Notes: a model not told the origin generated them from the letters alone. DNA of 64,000 nt from JAWKTV01 sp041398905 (GCA_041398905.1 JAWKTV010000017.1:57503-121502), one strand, 5' to 3'. Positions 27,242 through 36,551 are shown, counted from the stretch's first letter. Made by a program: numbers and translations.

Positions 27242-29635
27242 ATGATTGGCGAAAACTCAGCTTTGCTGCCGCGCAGGCTTCGTCGGTTGTCAAGATGGCC
27301 CCTGCGGCTTGGTCTGCTGGTGCTGCTCGCGACGTTCTCCGCCCTGGAAGCCGCGGACATTGAAGAGGCGCGCCAACTGCAACTGCGGGGGAACTCCGAC
27401 GAGGCGATCGCCATCGCGGCCGCCGAGATTGAAGCGGGGGTGTACGGCGACGCTTGGCACCTGCTGAAGGCCGAAGCGGAGCTGACCCGTGGCCGTTACG
27501 ACGACGCGATCGCGACGATCGATGCCGGGTTGGAGAAGTACGCCTGGAGCGTCAAGCTGCGACTCCGCAAACGGCAGGTGCTGCCCTATCTGGGCCGTGC
27601 TGACGAGGTCGACGAACTTGTCGCCGAGGTCGCGCGACTCGTCGAGGCTTCGCCGTGGCGATACACCGACGGCGAATCGCTGGTGATGCTGGGGGAGATG
27701 CTGCTCGGAATGGGTGCGGACGCCAAGGAGGTGCAGACTGCGTATCTGCTGCGGGCGCGTCGCAACAATCCGGCGCATCGCCTGCCGCGATTGGCACTGG
27801 GGCGGCTCGCGCTCGAGAAGCGGGACTTCGCGCTGGCGGCCGAGACATTCGAGGAGGCGATCAAAACGTTTCCTGATGACCCGGACCTGTTGTTCGGTCT
27901 GTCCGAGGCGATCACCGCGACCGATCCTGAGCGGGCGAGCGAGCTGCGTGCCCGGGTCGAGGAGTTGAACCCGCGGCACGTCCCGCTGCTCTTGAGCGTT
28001 GCCGACCAGCAGGTCGCCCGGGAAGAATATGACGCGGCCGCCGAGACCTTGAACCGCGTACTGGCGGTCAACGGGACCGACCCTGAAGCGCTCGCGCGGC
28101 GGGCGGTGCTGGCGCACCTGCGGGGAGAAGCGGAGGCGGAAGCCGAGCATCGCGCGGAGGCGCTCGCGCTGTGGGCGACGAACCCGGCGGTCGATCACCT
28201 GATCGGCCGCGAGCTGTCGAAGAAGTACCGCTTTCGCGAAGGAGCCGCCGCGCAGCGGCGGGCACTCGAGTTTGACGCGGGCTATCGACCGGCGATGCGA
28301 CAACTGGGACAAGACATGTTGCGTCTCGGGCAGGAAGCCGAGGGCTGGAAACTGCTGGACGCCGCCTACCAAAGCGACCCTTACGACGTCACCGTCTACA
28401 ACCTGCTGACGCTGCGGGACTCACTCGAGCAGTTCACCACATTCGAGCGGGACGGACTGATCGTGCGGATGGAAGCGCACGAAGCCGAGGTGTACGGCGA
28501 ACTGGTGCTGCAACTGCTGCTGGAAGCGCGCGTGATCCTGGGCGAGAAGTATGGTTACACTCCCGACGACACGGTGCTGGTGGAGCTGTTCCCAAGTCCT
28601 GCGGATTTCGAGGTGCGGACCTTCGGCCTGCCGGGAGTCGCCGGTTACCTGGCGGTCTGCTTTGGTGATGTGATCACCGCGAACAGCCCGGCGTCGCAGT
28701 CGACCAGCCCGTCCAACTGGGAGTCGACGTTGTGGCACGAGTTCGCGCACGTGGTGACGCTGCACCTGACGCGGAACCGCATGCCGCGATGGTTCAGCGA
28801 AGGGATTTCGGTCTACGAGGAGCGGCAGCGGAATCCGGTCTGCGGCGAGCAGATGAACCGCACTTACCAGGAGTTCATTCGGGGCGGGGAACTGACGCCG
28901 ATTGGGGAGTTGAGCGGCGCGTTCCTGTCGCCCAAGACCCCGCAGCACATCGCGTTCGCCTACTACGAGTCAAGTCTCGTTGTCGAATACCTGATCGAGC
29001 AGCATGGGTTCGATGCGATTCTGGAAATCCTCGCGGACCTGGGCGCGGGACTGACGATGAACGAGGCATTGGAGCGGCGCGCGGCTCCGCTGGCGGTGCT
29101 GGAGCCGGAGTTCGAGGCATTCGCGCGGCGGAAGGCGGACGAATTCATCCCGCAGGTCGACTGGTCGCCTCTGCAGGTCGAGGCGACCGCTGGCGACGCC
29201 CGCGCAAGAATCCAGCAGTTTGTCGCGACGCACCCGGACCACTATCTCGCGCACAAGGCGCTGGCGGAGTTGCTGGTGGACGCAAGGGCGGACGCCGAGG
29301 CGGAGCCCGTGCTGCGACGTGCGATCGAACTGTACCCGTCGGCGACGGGGCGTGATGCGCCGCGGTACCAACTGGCCGAACTGTTGAAAAGGGCCGGCCG
29401 AATCGACGAAGAGCTGTCAACGTTGCGCGAACTCGCCAGTCTCGACGCCGAAGCGCCGTGGGCCTATCTGCGACTCATCGAGCTGGCTCAAGCGCGAGGC
29501 GACTGGGCGAGGGTCGGCCAGTCCGCACGGCAGTTGCTGGCGGTTGATCCGCTGCTGCCGCAGGGACATCGAGCACTCGCCGAGTCGAGCGCGGCACTGG
29601 GTGACGCGGCCACGGAGCTGCGGGCGTGGTCATGA
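27242..29635 (+). CDS. Secreted TPR protein with gluzincin-type metallopeptidase domain
   Basis: A 797-residue protein as read. A signal peptide (RWPLRLGLLVLLATFSALEA) follows ATG 27242; in-frame ATG 27122 gives a less plausible leader. Residues ~40-330 are TPR-like repeats (QLRGNSDEAIAIAAAEIEAG; AWHLLKAEAELTRGRYDDAI; ALGRLALEKRDFALAAETFEE). Residues ~400-600 hold a peptidase-MA-like domain with zinc motif HEFAH in STLWHEFAHVVTLHL and a downstream Glu in FSEGISVYEERQ. More TPRs follow. The stop TGA at 29633 is followed by 69 more sensible codons in the same frame, so the reading frame has probably been cut by a nonsense change. Confidence 0.83.
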   Translation: MIGENSALLPRRLRRLSRWPLRLGLLVLLATFSALEAADIEEARQLQLRGNSDEAIAIAAAEIEAGVYGDAWHLLKAEAELTRGRYDDAIATIDAGLEKYAWSVKLRLRKRQVLPYLGRADEVDELVAEVARLVEASPWRYTDGESLVMLGEMLLGMGADAKEVQTAYLLRARRNNPAHRLPRLALGRLALEKRDFALAAETFEEAIKTFPDDPDLLFGLSEAITATDPERASELRARVEELNPRHVPLLLSVADQQVAREEYDAAAETLNRVLAVNGTDPEALARRAVLAHLRGEAEAEAEHRAEALALWATNPAVDHLIGRELSKKYRFREGAAAQRRALEFDAGYRPAMRQLGQDMLRLGQEAEGWKLLDAAYQSDPYDVTVYNLLTLRDSLEQFTTFERDGLIVRMEAHEAEVYGELVLQLLLEARVILGEKYGYTPDDTVLVELFPSPADFEVRTFGLPGVAGYLAVCFGDVITANSPASQSTSPSNWESTLWHEFAHVVTLHLTRNRMPRWFSEGISVYEERQRNPVCGEQMNRTYQEFIRGGELTPIGELSGAFLSPKTPQHIAFAYYESSLVVEYLIEQHGFDAILEILADLGAGLTMNEALERRAAPLAVLEPEFEAFARRKADEFIPQVDWSPLQVEATAGDARARIQQFVATHPDHYLAHKALAELLVDARADAEAEPVLRRAIELYPSATGRDAPRYQLAELLKRAGRIDEELSTLRELASLDAEAPWAYLRLIELAQARGDWARVGQSARQLLAVDPLLPQGHRALAESSAALGDAATELRAWS

Positions 29636-29845
29636 CTGCTGGCGCTGCTGCCGGGTGCGGCGGCGGCGATTCACTACCGACTGGCTGAGCTGCTGCGGAA
29701 CGCGAATGAGCTGGCGGGTGCGCGTCGCCATGTCCTGCAGGCCCTGGAGCAGGCGCCCCGGTATCGCGACGCTCATCGACTGCTGCTGGACCTGAATAAC
29801 GCTGATGGTGCGTCGAGCAAAGGCGACTCGGCCGCCGGCTTCTGA
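29636..29845 (+). other. In-frame continuation of the TPR metallopeptidase after a TGA codon
   Basis: Same frame as the gene before it. It reads LLALLPGAAAAIHYRLAELL, then RNANELAGARRHVLQALEQA and PRYRDAHRLLLDLNN, a normal TPR, and ends at TGA 29843. The TGA at 29633 stands between RAWS and LLALLPG; an Arg codon CGA differs by one base. Confidence 0.7.
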
Positions 29846-29872
29846 TTCCACTCACACGAACCCGGACGACCA

Positions 29873-30373
29873 ATGACCGGTGATGAACTTCGCGCGAGCG
29901 GGGCTGCCGATCAAGGAGCGTTATCGCAGCGACCCGGCTGCGGCGGCCTGCGTGCTGACGGCGACAGGCGAGCTGGACCTGGAGCGGATCGGCTGCGTCA
30001 TCGTTTCCGGCGCGAATCATAAGCGAACCGGTCTGCATCCGGGGACGGGTGGGGACGGGAGCCGCGGCGTGCTCGGCGGAGATGCTGCTGGAGTCGCTGG
30101 TGGGCTGCGCGGGCACGACGTTGGCGGCCGTCGCGACCGCGATGTCGTTGCCGCTGAAGGGGGTCGCGTCATCGCGCGGGGGGAGATTGACTTTCGCGGC
30201 ACATTGGGTGTCTCACGTGAAGTGGCGATCGGCTTCACGCGGATCGAAATTGAGTTCGACCTGGAGGGAGATCTTGAGGGGGGTCAGCGAGCGAAGCTGC
30301 TCGAATTGACGGAGCCGCTACTGGTTGTGCGCGCACGCTGCGAACCCCGCCCGAGCTGGTGCTGGCGGACTGA
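29873..30373 (+). pseudogene. OsmC-family protein, frameshifted
   Basis: OsmC/Ohr proteins are small thiol peroxidase-like proteins. The fragments are in order: LPIKERYRSDPAAAACVLTA and ERIGCVIVSG in one frame; GTGAAACSAEMLLESLVGCAGTTLAAVA in a second, carrying the Cys of the LVGCAG motif; GGRVIARGEIDFRGTLGVSREVAIGFTRIEIEF back in the first; and TLRTPPELVLAD before the stop at 30371-30373 in a third. At least three indels are required. It lies 27 bases after the TPR peptidase. The clean similarity in each frame suggests very recent damage or sequencing error. Confidence 0.75.
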
Positions 30374-30663
30374 GAGAGCGTCGCGGAGGGCAGTTCGATG
30401 CTGAACACGCGAGAACTCGCAGAAAAAGGGGGTATGACAACTTGCCCGGATTCCCTGTATTTCCTTCGCTCCAGAGTTGACAGCCGGGTGGCGGTCGCTA
30501 AGTTGACAGCAATTGTGGCACCCCTCGGGGTCTCTGATATGCCACTGAAGGATGCTGTAGTCAGGAGGAAAGACTGGGCGTTGGGATGCGTGGCTCGGAC
30601 CATCACCCAGAGGAACGAAACAATCGCCGGGCCGAGGAATTGTCCTTGACAAGGAGAGGCAAC
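30374..30663 (+). other. Leader region of the Cys-rich protein gene
   Basis: A 290-base stretch of lower GC than its surroundings. TTGACA occurs twice (30477-30482 and 30503-30508) in a repeated GTTGACAGC context, but no well-placed -10 is visible. A strong ribosome binding site lies at its end. I see no gene in it. Confidence 0.4.
30651..30656 (+). promoter_or_regulatory. Strong ribosome binding site of the Cys-rich protein
   Basis: AAGGAG seven bases before ATG 30664. It fixes the start of a gene whose later frame is disturbed. Confidence 0.7.
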
Positions 30664-31167
30664 ATGATGCGTAAGGTTCTTGGTCTGTGCGTGGTGGCCG
30701 CTTTGGTCGCCATGGTGGCTGATTCGGCGGAAGCCCGTGGCTGCCGCGGTGGTCGTCGTGGCGGCAGCAGCTGGCGGCTGTGCCAGCACCTGTGCCGCTC
30801 CGTGCGGCGGTGCTAGCTGTGCCGCCCGTGCGGCGGCTACGTTGGCGGTGGAAGCTGTGCCGCTCCGTGCGGTGGCAGCGCCTGCGGCAGCTGTGCCGCT
30901 CCGACCTGCTGTGCTCCGACCCACTGTGGTTGCGACAGCGGTCGTAGCCGTGGCGGTCGTCGTGGCGGTGCCTGCGGCACCGGCTGCGCCACCTGTGCCG
31001 CTCCGAGCCGCTGTGCCCCGACCGCTTGTGCGACCGGTGCCCCGTGCAGCTCCTGCAGCGACTACGCCCCGGGTGCCGCTCCGGCTGGCCCGGCTGGTGG
31101 TGCTCCGGCTGGTCCGAAGCCTCGAGCTCGCCGGCTGAACCGGCTGCCTAGTGCTTTGATCGCGTGA
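30664..31167 (+). pseudogene. Secreted Cys/Gly/Ala-rich repeat protein, frameshifted
   Basis: The start MMRKVLGLCVVAALVAMVAD is a signal peptide, followed by SAEARGCRGGRRGGSS. In this frame a stop comes at 30816. If the frame is restored near 30770 and again near 30832, the protein continues as a low-complexity chain with units such as CASTCAAPCGGASC, CAAPCGGSACGSCAAPTCC and GCATCAAPSRCAPTACATG, about 25 cysteines in all. The end is uncertain: TAG 31149-31151 or TGA 31165-31167. A strong terminator follows. It may be a disulfide-rich cell-surface or metal-binding protein; I know no named family. Confidence 0.6.
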
Positions 31168-31171
31168 AGAT

Positions 31172-31206
31172 AAGCCCCGTGACGCAACAGCGTCACGGGG
31201 CTTTTT
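31172..31206 (+). terminator. Strong rho-independent terminator
   Basis: AAGCCCCGTGACGC, loop AACA, GCGTCACGGGGCTT, then T tract. The stem is 12-14 bp and perfect. It ends the transcript of the Cys-rich gene. Confidence 0.93.
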
Positions 31207-31289
31207 CGTATCTCTTCCCAAGTCGCCACACGTCCCTCGGGACTGTGTGACTGCCCGACGGACGGGCAACTGAATCATTGAGGTGCAGA

Positions 31290-31754
31290 ATGTCGGACCC
31301 CTCGCAGACCGGGCGGCGGTGGATCGCTTGTGGAGCATTACTGGCGGCGCTTGCTGTCGTGCTGGGAGCGTTCGCCGCCCATGGACTCGATGCCTGGCTG
31401 GTCGATCAGTTTCCAGGCGAGACCCGCCAGATCGCAGGCGCCGAGTTTCCGCGGGCCTACAAGCTGATTACCGATTTTCGCACCGGGGCGGAGTACCAAA
31501 TGACGCACGCGATCGGCTTGATTGCGGTCGGTATCTCGATGTTTCGGGCACCGCAGGCCCGCGGACTGCGAGTGGCGGCGTGGTCGTTCGTAATTGGGAT
31601 CTTGCTCTTCTCGGGATCACTGTATGGCATTGCTCTGACTGGCATGTCAGCGCTGGGTGCAATCGCGCCGCTTGGTGGCACCGCCTTCATCGTGGGGTGG
31701 GTGGCGTTCGCGATGGCCATGTTCCGCAGCGGCGACGAATTCTCCGCTGCCTGA
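31290..31754 (+). CDS. DUF423 family membrane protein
   Basis: A 154-residue inner-membrane protein of the DUF423 (YgdD-like) family. Four membrane segments are visible, beginning with IACGALLAALAVVLGAFAAHGL; the family pattern GAFAAHGL, then EYQMTHAIGLIAVG and LFSGSLYGIALTG, and GGTAFIVGWVAFAM are all present. The usual length is ~120-130; here a ~20-residue loop is inserted after AHGLDAWLVDQFPGE. ATG 31290 is preferred over the TTG at 31278. Function unknown. It lies upstream of the sulfatase by ~100 bases. Confidence 0.85.
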   Translation: MSDPSQTGRRWIACGALLAALAVVLGAFAAHGLDAWLVDQFPGETRQIAGAEFPRAYKLITDFRTGAEYQMTHAIGLIAVGISMFRAPQARGLRVAAWSFVIGILLFSGSLYGIALTGMSALGAIAPLGGTAFIVGWVAFAMAMFRSGDEFSAA

Positions 31755-31857
31755 TCTGTCGGCGGACTCCTCGCATCGCGGGCCGCTGCGTTGACGCGTT
31801 GCCTACAGCGTTCGATACTCGCGCCCACCCCTGCACTCATATGTCGCGAGGATCACG

Positions 31858-33267
31858 ATGCCGAGTCTCCCATCCCCGGCGCGAACATCCGCCGCACGCG
31901 TTCGTAGTGGTCGGCGTGACCTGATGGCGACGCTCTTCACGGGCCTGTGCCTGACGGCCTGTACGTTCGCCGACGAGCCGGGCAAGTCACCGCGGCCGAA
32001 CGTGCTGCTGATTCTGGTCGACGATCTTGGGTATGGGGACCTGGGGTGCTACGGCGCGACCGACCTGCGGACCCCGAACGTCGACCGACTGATGTCCGAA
32101 GGGCTGCGGCTCGACGAGTTCTACGCGAACTGTCCGGTCTGTTCGCCCACGCGGGCCGCTTTGCTGTCGGGTCGCTACCAGGACATGGTTGGGGTGCCGG
32201 GCGTCATTCGTACGTCTCCACAGGACAACTGGGGCTACCTGCATCCCGCAGCGGTGCTGCTGCCGGCGGTGCTGCGGGAAGCGGGTTACCACACCAGCAT
32301 CGTGGGCACATGGCATTTGGGGCTGGAGGCGCCGAACCGCCCGACCGACCGTGGATTCGACCAGTTCCGGGGGTTCCTGGGAGACATGATGGACGACTAC
32401 TACGAGCACCGCCGGCACGGCATCAATTACATGCGGCAGGGGGAGCAGGAGATCGATCCCGAGGGACACGCGACGGACCTGTTCACCACGTGGGCTTGTG
32501 ATTATCTGCGGGAACGTGCGGGGACTCCGCGGCAGCCGTTCTTTCTGTACCTCGCCTACAACGCGCCGCACACTCCAATTCAGCCGCCGGATGACTGGCT
32601 GCGAAAGGTGCGCGACCGCGAGCCGGGCCTCTCTGAGAAGCGGGCGAAGCTCGTGGCGTTGATCGAGCACCTCGACGATGGCATTGGCCGTGTCCTGAAC
32701 TGCCTGGCGGCGACCGGACAGTCGCGCGATACGATCGTGATCTTCACGTCGGACAACGGCGGTCAACTGGATGTCGGTGCCAGCAACGGTCGATTGCGGG
32801 ATGGCAAGCAATCGGTTTACGAAGGCGGGCTGAAGGTGTGCACCTGCATCCGTTGGCCGGGGACGATCGAGCCGGGGCGGCGAAGCGACTTCCGCGCGAT
32901 GTCGATGGACCTGTTGCCAACCGTGTGCGAGGCGGCGGAGATCGCGATCCCGCATGAGGTGGATGGCCGCAGTCTGCTGCCAACCTGTCGCGGCGAATCG
33001 CAACCGCCGCTGCGCGAGCTGTGGTTCTTCCGCCGCCGCGAAGGTGGGATCCGCTACGGCGGCAAGACGATCGAAGCGGTGCGCCGCGGGGACTGGAAGC
33101 TGCTGCAGAACAGTCCCTACGCACCACTTGAACTGTACAACCTGCGGGACGACCCGGGCGAGGAACGCGACCTCAGCCGGGCGGCCCCCAAGGTCTTGAA
33201 TGAACTGGCTGCGGAACTGCGTCGCGAGATTCAGCGGTACGGTCAGGTGCCCTGGCAGGCTCCCTGA
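31858..33267 (+). CDS. Secreted sulfatase (arylsulfatase family)
   Basis: Type I sulfatase of 469 residues that hydrolyses sulfate esters, in planctomycetes usually of sulfated polysaccharides. It has the active-site motif CSPTRAALLSGRYQ with Cys95 to be converted to formylglycine, the first metal site LLILVDDLGYGDLGCYG, GTWHLGL, a later FTSDNGGQLDVG metal site and a C-terminal subdomain (YNLRDDPGEERDLS). The N terminus (MATLFTGLCLTACTFADEP from ATG 31924) is a signal sequence with a lipobox-like LTAC, so it may be lipid-anchored; ATG 31858 is the other start. No maturation enzyme gene is nearby. Confidence 0.93.
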   Translation: MPSLPSPARTSAARVRSGRRDLMATLFTGLCLTACTFADEPGKSPRPNVLLILVDDLGYGDLGCYGATDLRTPNVDRLMSEGLRLDEFYANCPVCSPTRAALLSGRYQDMVGVPGVIRTSPQDNWGYLHPAAVLLPAVLREAGYHTSIVGTWHLGLEAPNRPTDRGFDQFRGFLGDMMDDYYEHRRHGINYMRQGEQEIDPEGHATDLFTTWACDYLRERAGTPRQPFFLYLAYNAPHTPIQPPDDWLRKVRDREPGLSEKRAKLVALIEHLDDGIGRVLNCLAATGQSRDTIVIFTSDNGGQLDVGASNGRLRDGKQSVYEGGLKVCTCIRWPGTIEPGRRSDFRAMSMDLLPTVCEAAEIAIPHEVDGRSLLPTCRGESQPPLRELWFFRRREGGIRYGGKTIEAVRRGDWKLLQNSPYAPLELYNLRDDPGEERDLSRAAPKVLNELAAELRREIQRYGQVPWQAP

Positions 33268-33300
33268 CCAACGCCCGCCGGGGGTGTCACCTGGTGTCTG

Positions 33301-34884
33301 CTACCGCAGGGCGTCGAGTGACTCCTCACGCATGTCATGCACTTTCGCGCCGTCGAATTTGTTGTTGAGTCGCCCAACGTATTCGAGTGTCAGCCATTGT
33401 GTTGGCAGCACCCAGGCTCCGCCGTAGGGGCATGGCACCAGCGGTCGCCGAGTGCGAATGCTCGGGAGGGCGGTCGCGACCTGCTGCCACTGCTCAGGTG
33501 TGAACTCCGACTCGGCCAGCATGCCGGCAAACTCGATCCGTCCGCGCCCGAGATCAGCCGCAACCAGGACGGCCCTGACATCGCCGGACGGGTTGGTGAG
33601 GTAACCGAAGATCGGACCATCCAGTGTCTTGGCTCCGGCCGTGGTCGTCTTCGGCTGGGTTCGGACGATCGCCGCGCCAGTCGCGCTCTGCTGGTTTCGC
33701 TTGCCGGTACCCGAGGTGGAGGTGCCCCCCGCAGTGTCGCTGGAGCCAGTATCGCCACCTTCTCCGTCTCCCTGTGCGTCTCTCTGTGCTGGTGACTCGT
33801 CGCCGAAGTTTCCTCCACCTTCCGTGCCTTCCGTCGTCGATCCGTTGGTGTTCTGCCGTTGTTCGTCGTCACCGTCAGCCGTGGGGTCGATCGCGTGGCC
33901 GACCGCTTCGAGTCCGGCGTCGCTGTTGACGGCGTCCGTGATGCCGACGGCTTCGGTGGCGGTGCCTGCGAAGGCTTCGAGTGCTTCATCGATCGACTCC
34001 GGTGCGGGGCCAGTCTGCTGGCCGGACGCAGCACTGGTCGCCTGCGCGACCGAGCCGATGACCGTCGCCATCGCCGACTTCTTGGGCTTCTTCGTGCGGT
34101 TCTTCGCAATCTCCTCCTGGATGGCCTCCATGTGGATTGGGCCGAAGATCAGGAACGCGGAGATCGCGGCGGTCAGGCCCCAGGTCGCATTCTTCAGCAG
34201 GTACGCCTTCTCGGGCAGTTGCTTGAAGATCGGGAACCAGATGGCGGGTGGGTTGGTGAGGAAGTCCTTGAGCGAGATGTTCGGCTCGGTGCGGACGCAG
34301 CTCAGGTAGGCTCCGATATGGCTGGCCATCATCAGAATGACGCCCAGCGACATCTGTACCAGCGAGGCGAGCGACAGCCAGCCGACGTTGTCGTCGAGGT
34401 ACTTCTCCAGCAGCCCGTTGCCCACGAAAATGAACACGACACCGCCGAGCAGGGCGATCGCCCAGGCGGGGCACAGGTCGGTCAGCTTGAGGGTGGCGAG
34501 ATCGAACTCTTCCTGCTGCTCCTCCACCGTTCCTTCATGCCCGAGTGCGGGATAGTATCCGCAGCCGGTACACCAGTTGGTTCGGGACCAGTCGATGGTC
34601 GCGGAGCATTTTGGACAGGTGTTCGGGTCGACCGCCTGTTCGGTGTTCGGGGCTTTGGCCGCAGACTTCGGTGAGGCGGCGTTTCGCAATAGCGCGTCCA
34701 TGCGAGAGTCGACGCTTTGGTCGCGGGGCTTCTGCGTTGCGTCGTCCGGTTCATCGGTGCGGGCTGGTCTGGGAGCCGAGCGGCGACCAGCCGCATCGAG
34801 CATCGACAGCAACTCGTTCTGCAATGATCCAGCGGACAACAAGGGATCGTCGACCGATTCTTCAACCGCGGTTGTTCGAGCCAT
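33301..34884 (-). CDS. Zinc-ribbon membrane protein of unknown function
   Basis: A 527-residue protein. After an acidic N-terminal region comes a zinc ribbon (CPKCSATIDWSRTNWCTGCGYYPALG), then at least three membrane segments (CPAWAIALLGGVVFIFVGNGLL; LASLVQMSLGVILMMASHIGAYL; GLTAAISAFLIFGPIHM). A long Ser/Thr/Gly/Glu-rich linker leads to a C-terminal ~110-residue domain (LDGPIFGYLTNPSGDVRAVLVA and on to YGGAWVLPTQWLTLEYVGRL). ATG 34884 starts MARTTAVEESVDD; the in-frame ATG 35034 gives an unlikely leader. I do not know the family. It ends 33 bases from the convergent sulfatase. Confidence 0.72.
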   Translation of the reverse strand: MARTTAVEESVDDPLLSAGSLQNELLSMLDAAGRRSAPRPARTDEPDDATQKPRDQSVDSRMDALLRNAASPKSAAKAPNTEQAVDPNTCPKCSATIDWSRTNWCTGCGYYPALGHEGTVEEQQEEFDLATLKLTDLCPAWAIALLGGVVFIFVGNGLLEKYLDDNVGWLSLASLVQMSLGVILMMASHIGAYLSCVRTEPNISLKDFLTNPPAIWFPIFKQLPEKAYLLKNATWGLTAAISAFLIFGPIHMEAIQEEIAKNRTKKPKKSAMATVIGSVAQATSAASGQQTGPAPESIDEALEAFAGTATEAVGITDAVNSDAGLEAVGHAIDPTADGDDEQRQNTNGSTTEGTEGGGNFGDESPAQRDAQGDGEGGDTGSSDTAGGTSTSGTGKRNQQSATGAAIVRTQPKTTTAGAKTLDGPIFGYLTNPSGDVRAVLVAADLGRGRIEFAGMLAESEFTPEQWQQVATALPSIRTRRPLVPCPYGGAWVLPTQWLTLEYVGRLNNKFDGAKVHDMREESLDALR

Positions 34885-35222
34885 CTCTCTTCCACCGATG
34901 TTGTAATATGACGCCTTCAGAACCTCGCGCGCGAACTCGCAAGCGGAGGAGTACGAATCCTGGATTGCCGCCGTTGATCGCGGGAATGGCGACCCCGGCA
35001 GGTTGGCTGGCCCGTTGAGGCGACGGCCCGGCACAACTCGCGACTATGTTGCCGGAACGCGACGGCGCATTCCCGACGCAACGTTAGCTCGTGCGCGAGT
35101 TGGTGGTGGAATCGAATGCGTCTCGCTGCAGCGATTGCATGCACCCAGAGGTAATGAGTGAGCGGAGTTTGCCGGTCGTGCGGATCGTGACAGCTCCCTC
35201 GTCCGCCGGTTACGCGGGTGAA
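34885..35222. other. Intergenic region
   Basis: 338 bases between two minus-strand genes. It should carry the promoter of the zinc-ribbon membrane protein. I see no RNA gene or repeat in it. Confidence 0.45.
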
Positions 35223-36095
35223 TCAATGGGACGAGCAGACGACCGCGAACTTCCAAACCATCACCAGCGACGTAGCCACCGCCAGCCAGCCGAACAACAT
35301 GCGGACGCTCGCTCCGCGGAGACCGCGGCCCCACTCGCTCCCCAGTTGGGCGCCGACGGTACCGCCCAGCAGCAAAGCCGCGACGATCCACAAGTCGACA
35401 TGCCCGTACCAGGCATGCACAGCCGTGCCCTTGAGCGAGATCAGCCAGACGATCGCCAGTGAATAGGCGACCGCCCGTTGCGTCGGAAAGCCGAACAGGT
35501 AGACCATTCCCGGCATCAGCAGCAACCCGCCACTGTTGCCCAGCAGGCCAGACTGGAACCCGACCAGCAGCCCGAACCACGCCAGCAGCGGCAGCGATCC
35601 ATGCAGGCCGTCCGTCAACGAGTTGAACTCGGGAGGCAGCGGGACATCCTTCAGCCAGCCCGTGGAGAGGGGGCGATAGCGCTCAGCGCGACGGGCCTCG
35701 AACAGCGAAAAACCACCCACCGTTGACAGCATCAGGGCGTACAGGCCGGTGGTGACCGCCTCCGGGACCCAGGCATCGGCTTCGTCGATGCCTTGCGTCA
35801 GCGCATGCAGGACCATCGCGCCGCTCCACACGCCGATCGCCAGCCCGCCCAGCATTACCAGCGGGATATCAAAGTCTCGCCACCGCGCGCCCCGAACCAG
35901 CAACGCGGTAGTCGCCGGTCCCAGGGCCTGACACGAAGCACAACCAACGGCGATCTCACTTGGCAGCCCGAGCCCGACCGTTAGCAGCGGGAAAATCAGG
36001 AAGCCGCCCCCCAGCCCCAGCGCACCGGACATCGCTCCAACCACCGCGCCGGCAACGGCGATGATCACGATCTGCAACGGGCCAACGGGCGACAT
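35223..36095 (-). CDS. TauE/SafE-type membrane permease
   Basis: A 290-residue inner-membrane protein with about eight membrane segments. The first has the typical IIAVAGAVVGAMSGALGLGGGFLIFPLL pattern of TauE/SafE sulfite-exporter-like permeases; the second half repeats it as LAWFGLLVGFQSGLLGNSGGLLLMPGM, the usual internal duplication. ASCQALGPATTALLVRGARWRDF is also typical. The family exports sulfite, sulfoacetate or other organosulfur anions, but substrate cannot be read from sequence. A link to the nearby sulfatase is possible but unproven. The gene starts at ATG 36095. Confidence 0.88.
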   Translation of the reverse strand: MSPVGPLQIVIIAVAGAVVGAMSGALGLGGGFLIFPLLTVGLGLPSEIAVGCASCQALGPATTALLVRGARWRDFDIPLVMLGGLAIGVWSGAMVLHALTQGIDEADAWVPEAVTTGLYALMLSTVGGFSLFEARRAERYRPLSTGWLKDVPLPPEFNSLTDGLHGSLPLLAWFGLLVGFQSGLLGNSGGLLLMPGMVYLFGFPTQRAVAYSLAIVWLISLKGTAVHAWYGHVDLWIVAALLLGGTVGAQLGSEWGRGLRGASVRMLFGWLAVATSLVMVWKFAVVCSSH

Positions 36096-36551
36096 GCTTC
36101 AGCGGCTGGTCAGGAAGAGGCTTGGCACTTCGCTGGAGGATAGCCGCATGTCCGCTCGCTGTCTTGCCGCGGCACAATGCTCACGGTCCGCGGGGTGTCG
36201 TCGCTGAAGGGTGCAGGTGGGGAGGTTCAATGCAAAGGAGCAGTTCGGACAGGCCAACTTCCTGGCGACTCGATCACACCACCATGTCCACGCGGAATCA
36301 CCGGCGAGCCAGTGTGCGTCAGCACCCGGACTGCGGCCGCCCCATACGGCGTTACGTTGGTCACCGACGACCGCGTTGGCACCGCGACCGACGGTTCGGG
36401 GCCTCACGGCCGCGCGGCGGGCGATCCGTCAGGATCGCCCTGCGTCGCCTGCAAAACTCGATGCACCGGTTTACCACACCGAACGCCGACCGCATAATGA
36501 TGTGGTCACTGAACCGCGAGGGCTGCTCACTTGATCGAAACGGAGATCGCC
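36096..36551. other. Divergent intergenic region
   Basis: 456 bases between the permease and the secreted protein, which are divergent. A small hairpin GCGATCC-GTCA-GGATCGC lies at about 36419-36436. Otherwise I see no gene or clear promoter. Confidence 0.45.

Noticed and set aside
29633..29635. TGA as a selenocysteine codon
   Set aside because: No adjacent SECIS-like stem-loop, and the position is in a TPR, not an active site; a point mutation or error is simpler.
30477..30540. Two TTGACA boxes as a sigma-70 promoter
   Set aside because: No -10 box at 16-18 bases from either; the TGATAT at 30535 is 26 bases away. I only note it.
30398..30649. 83-codon plus-strand frame before the Cys-rich gene
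   Set aside because: No ribosome site or motif; more likely the untranslated leader of the next gene.
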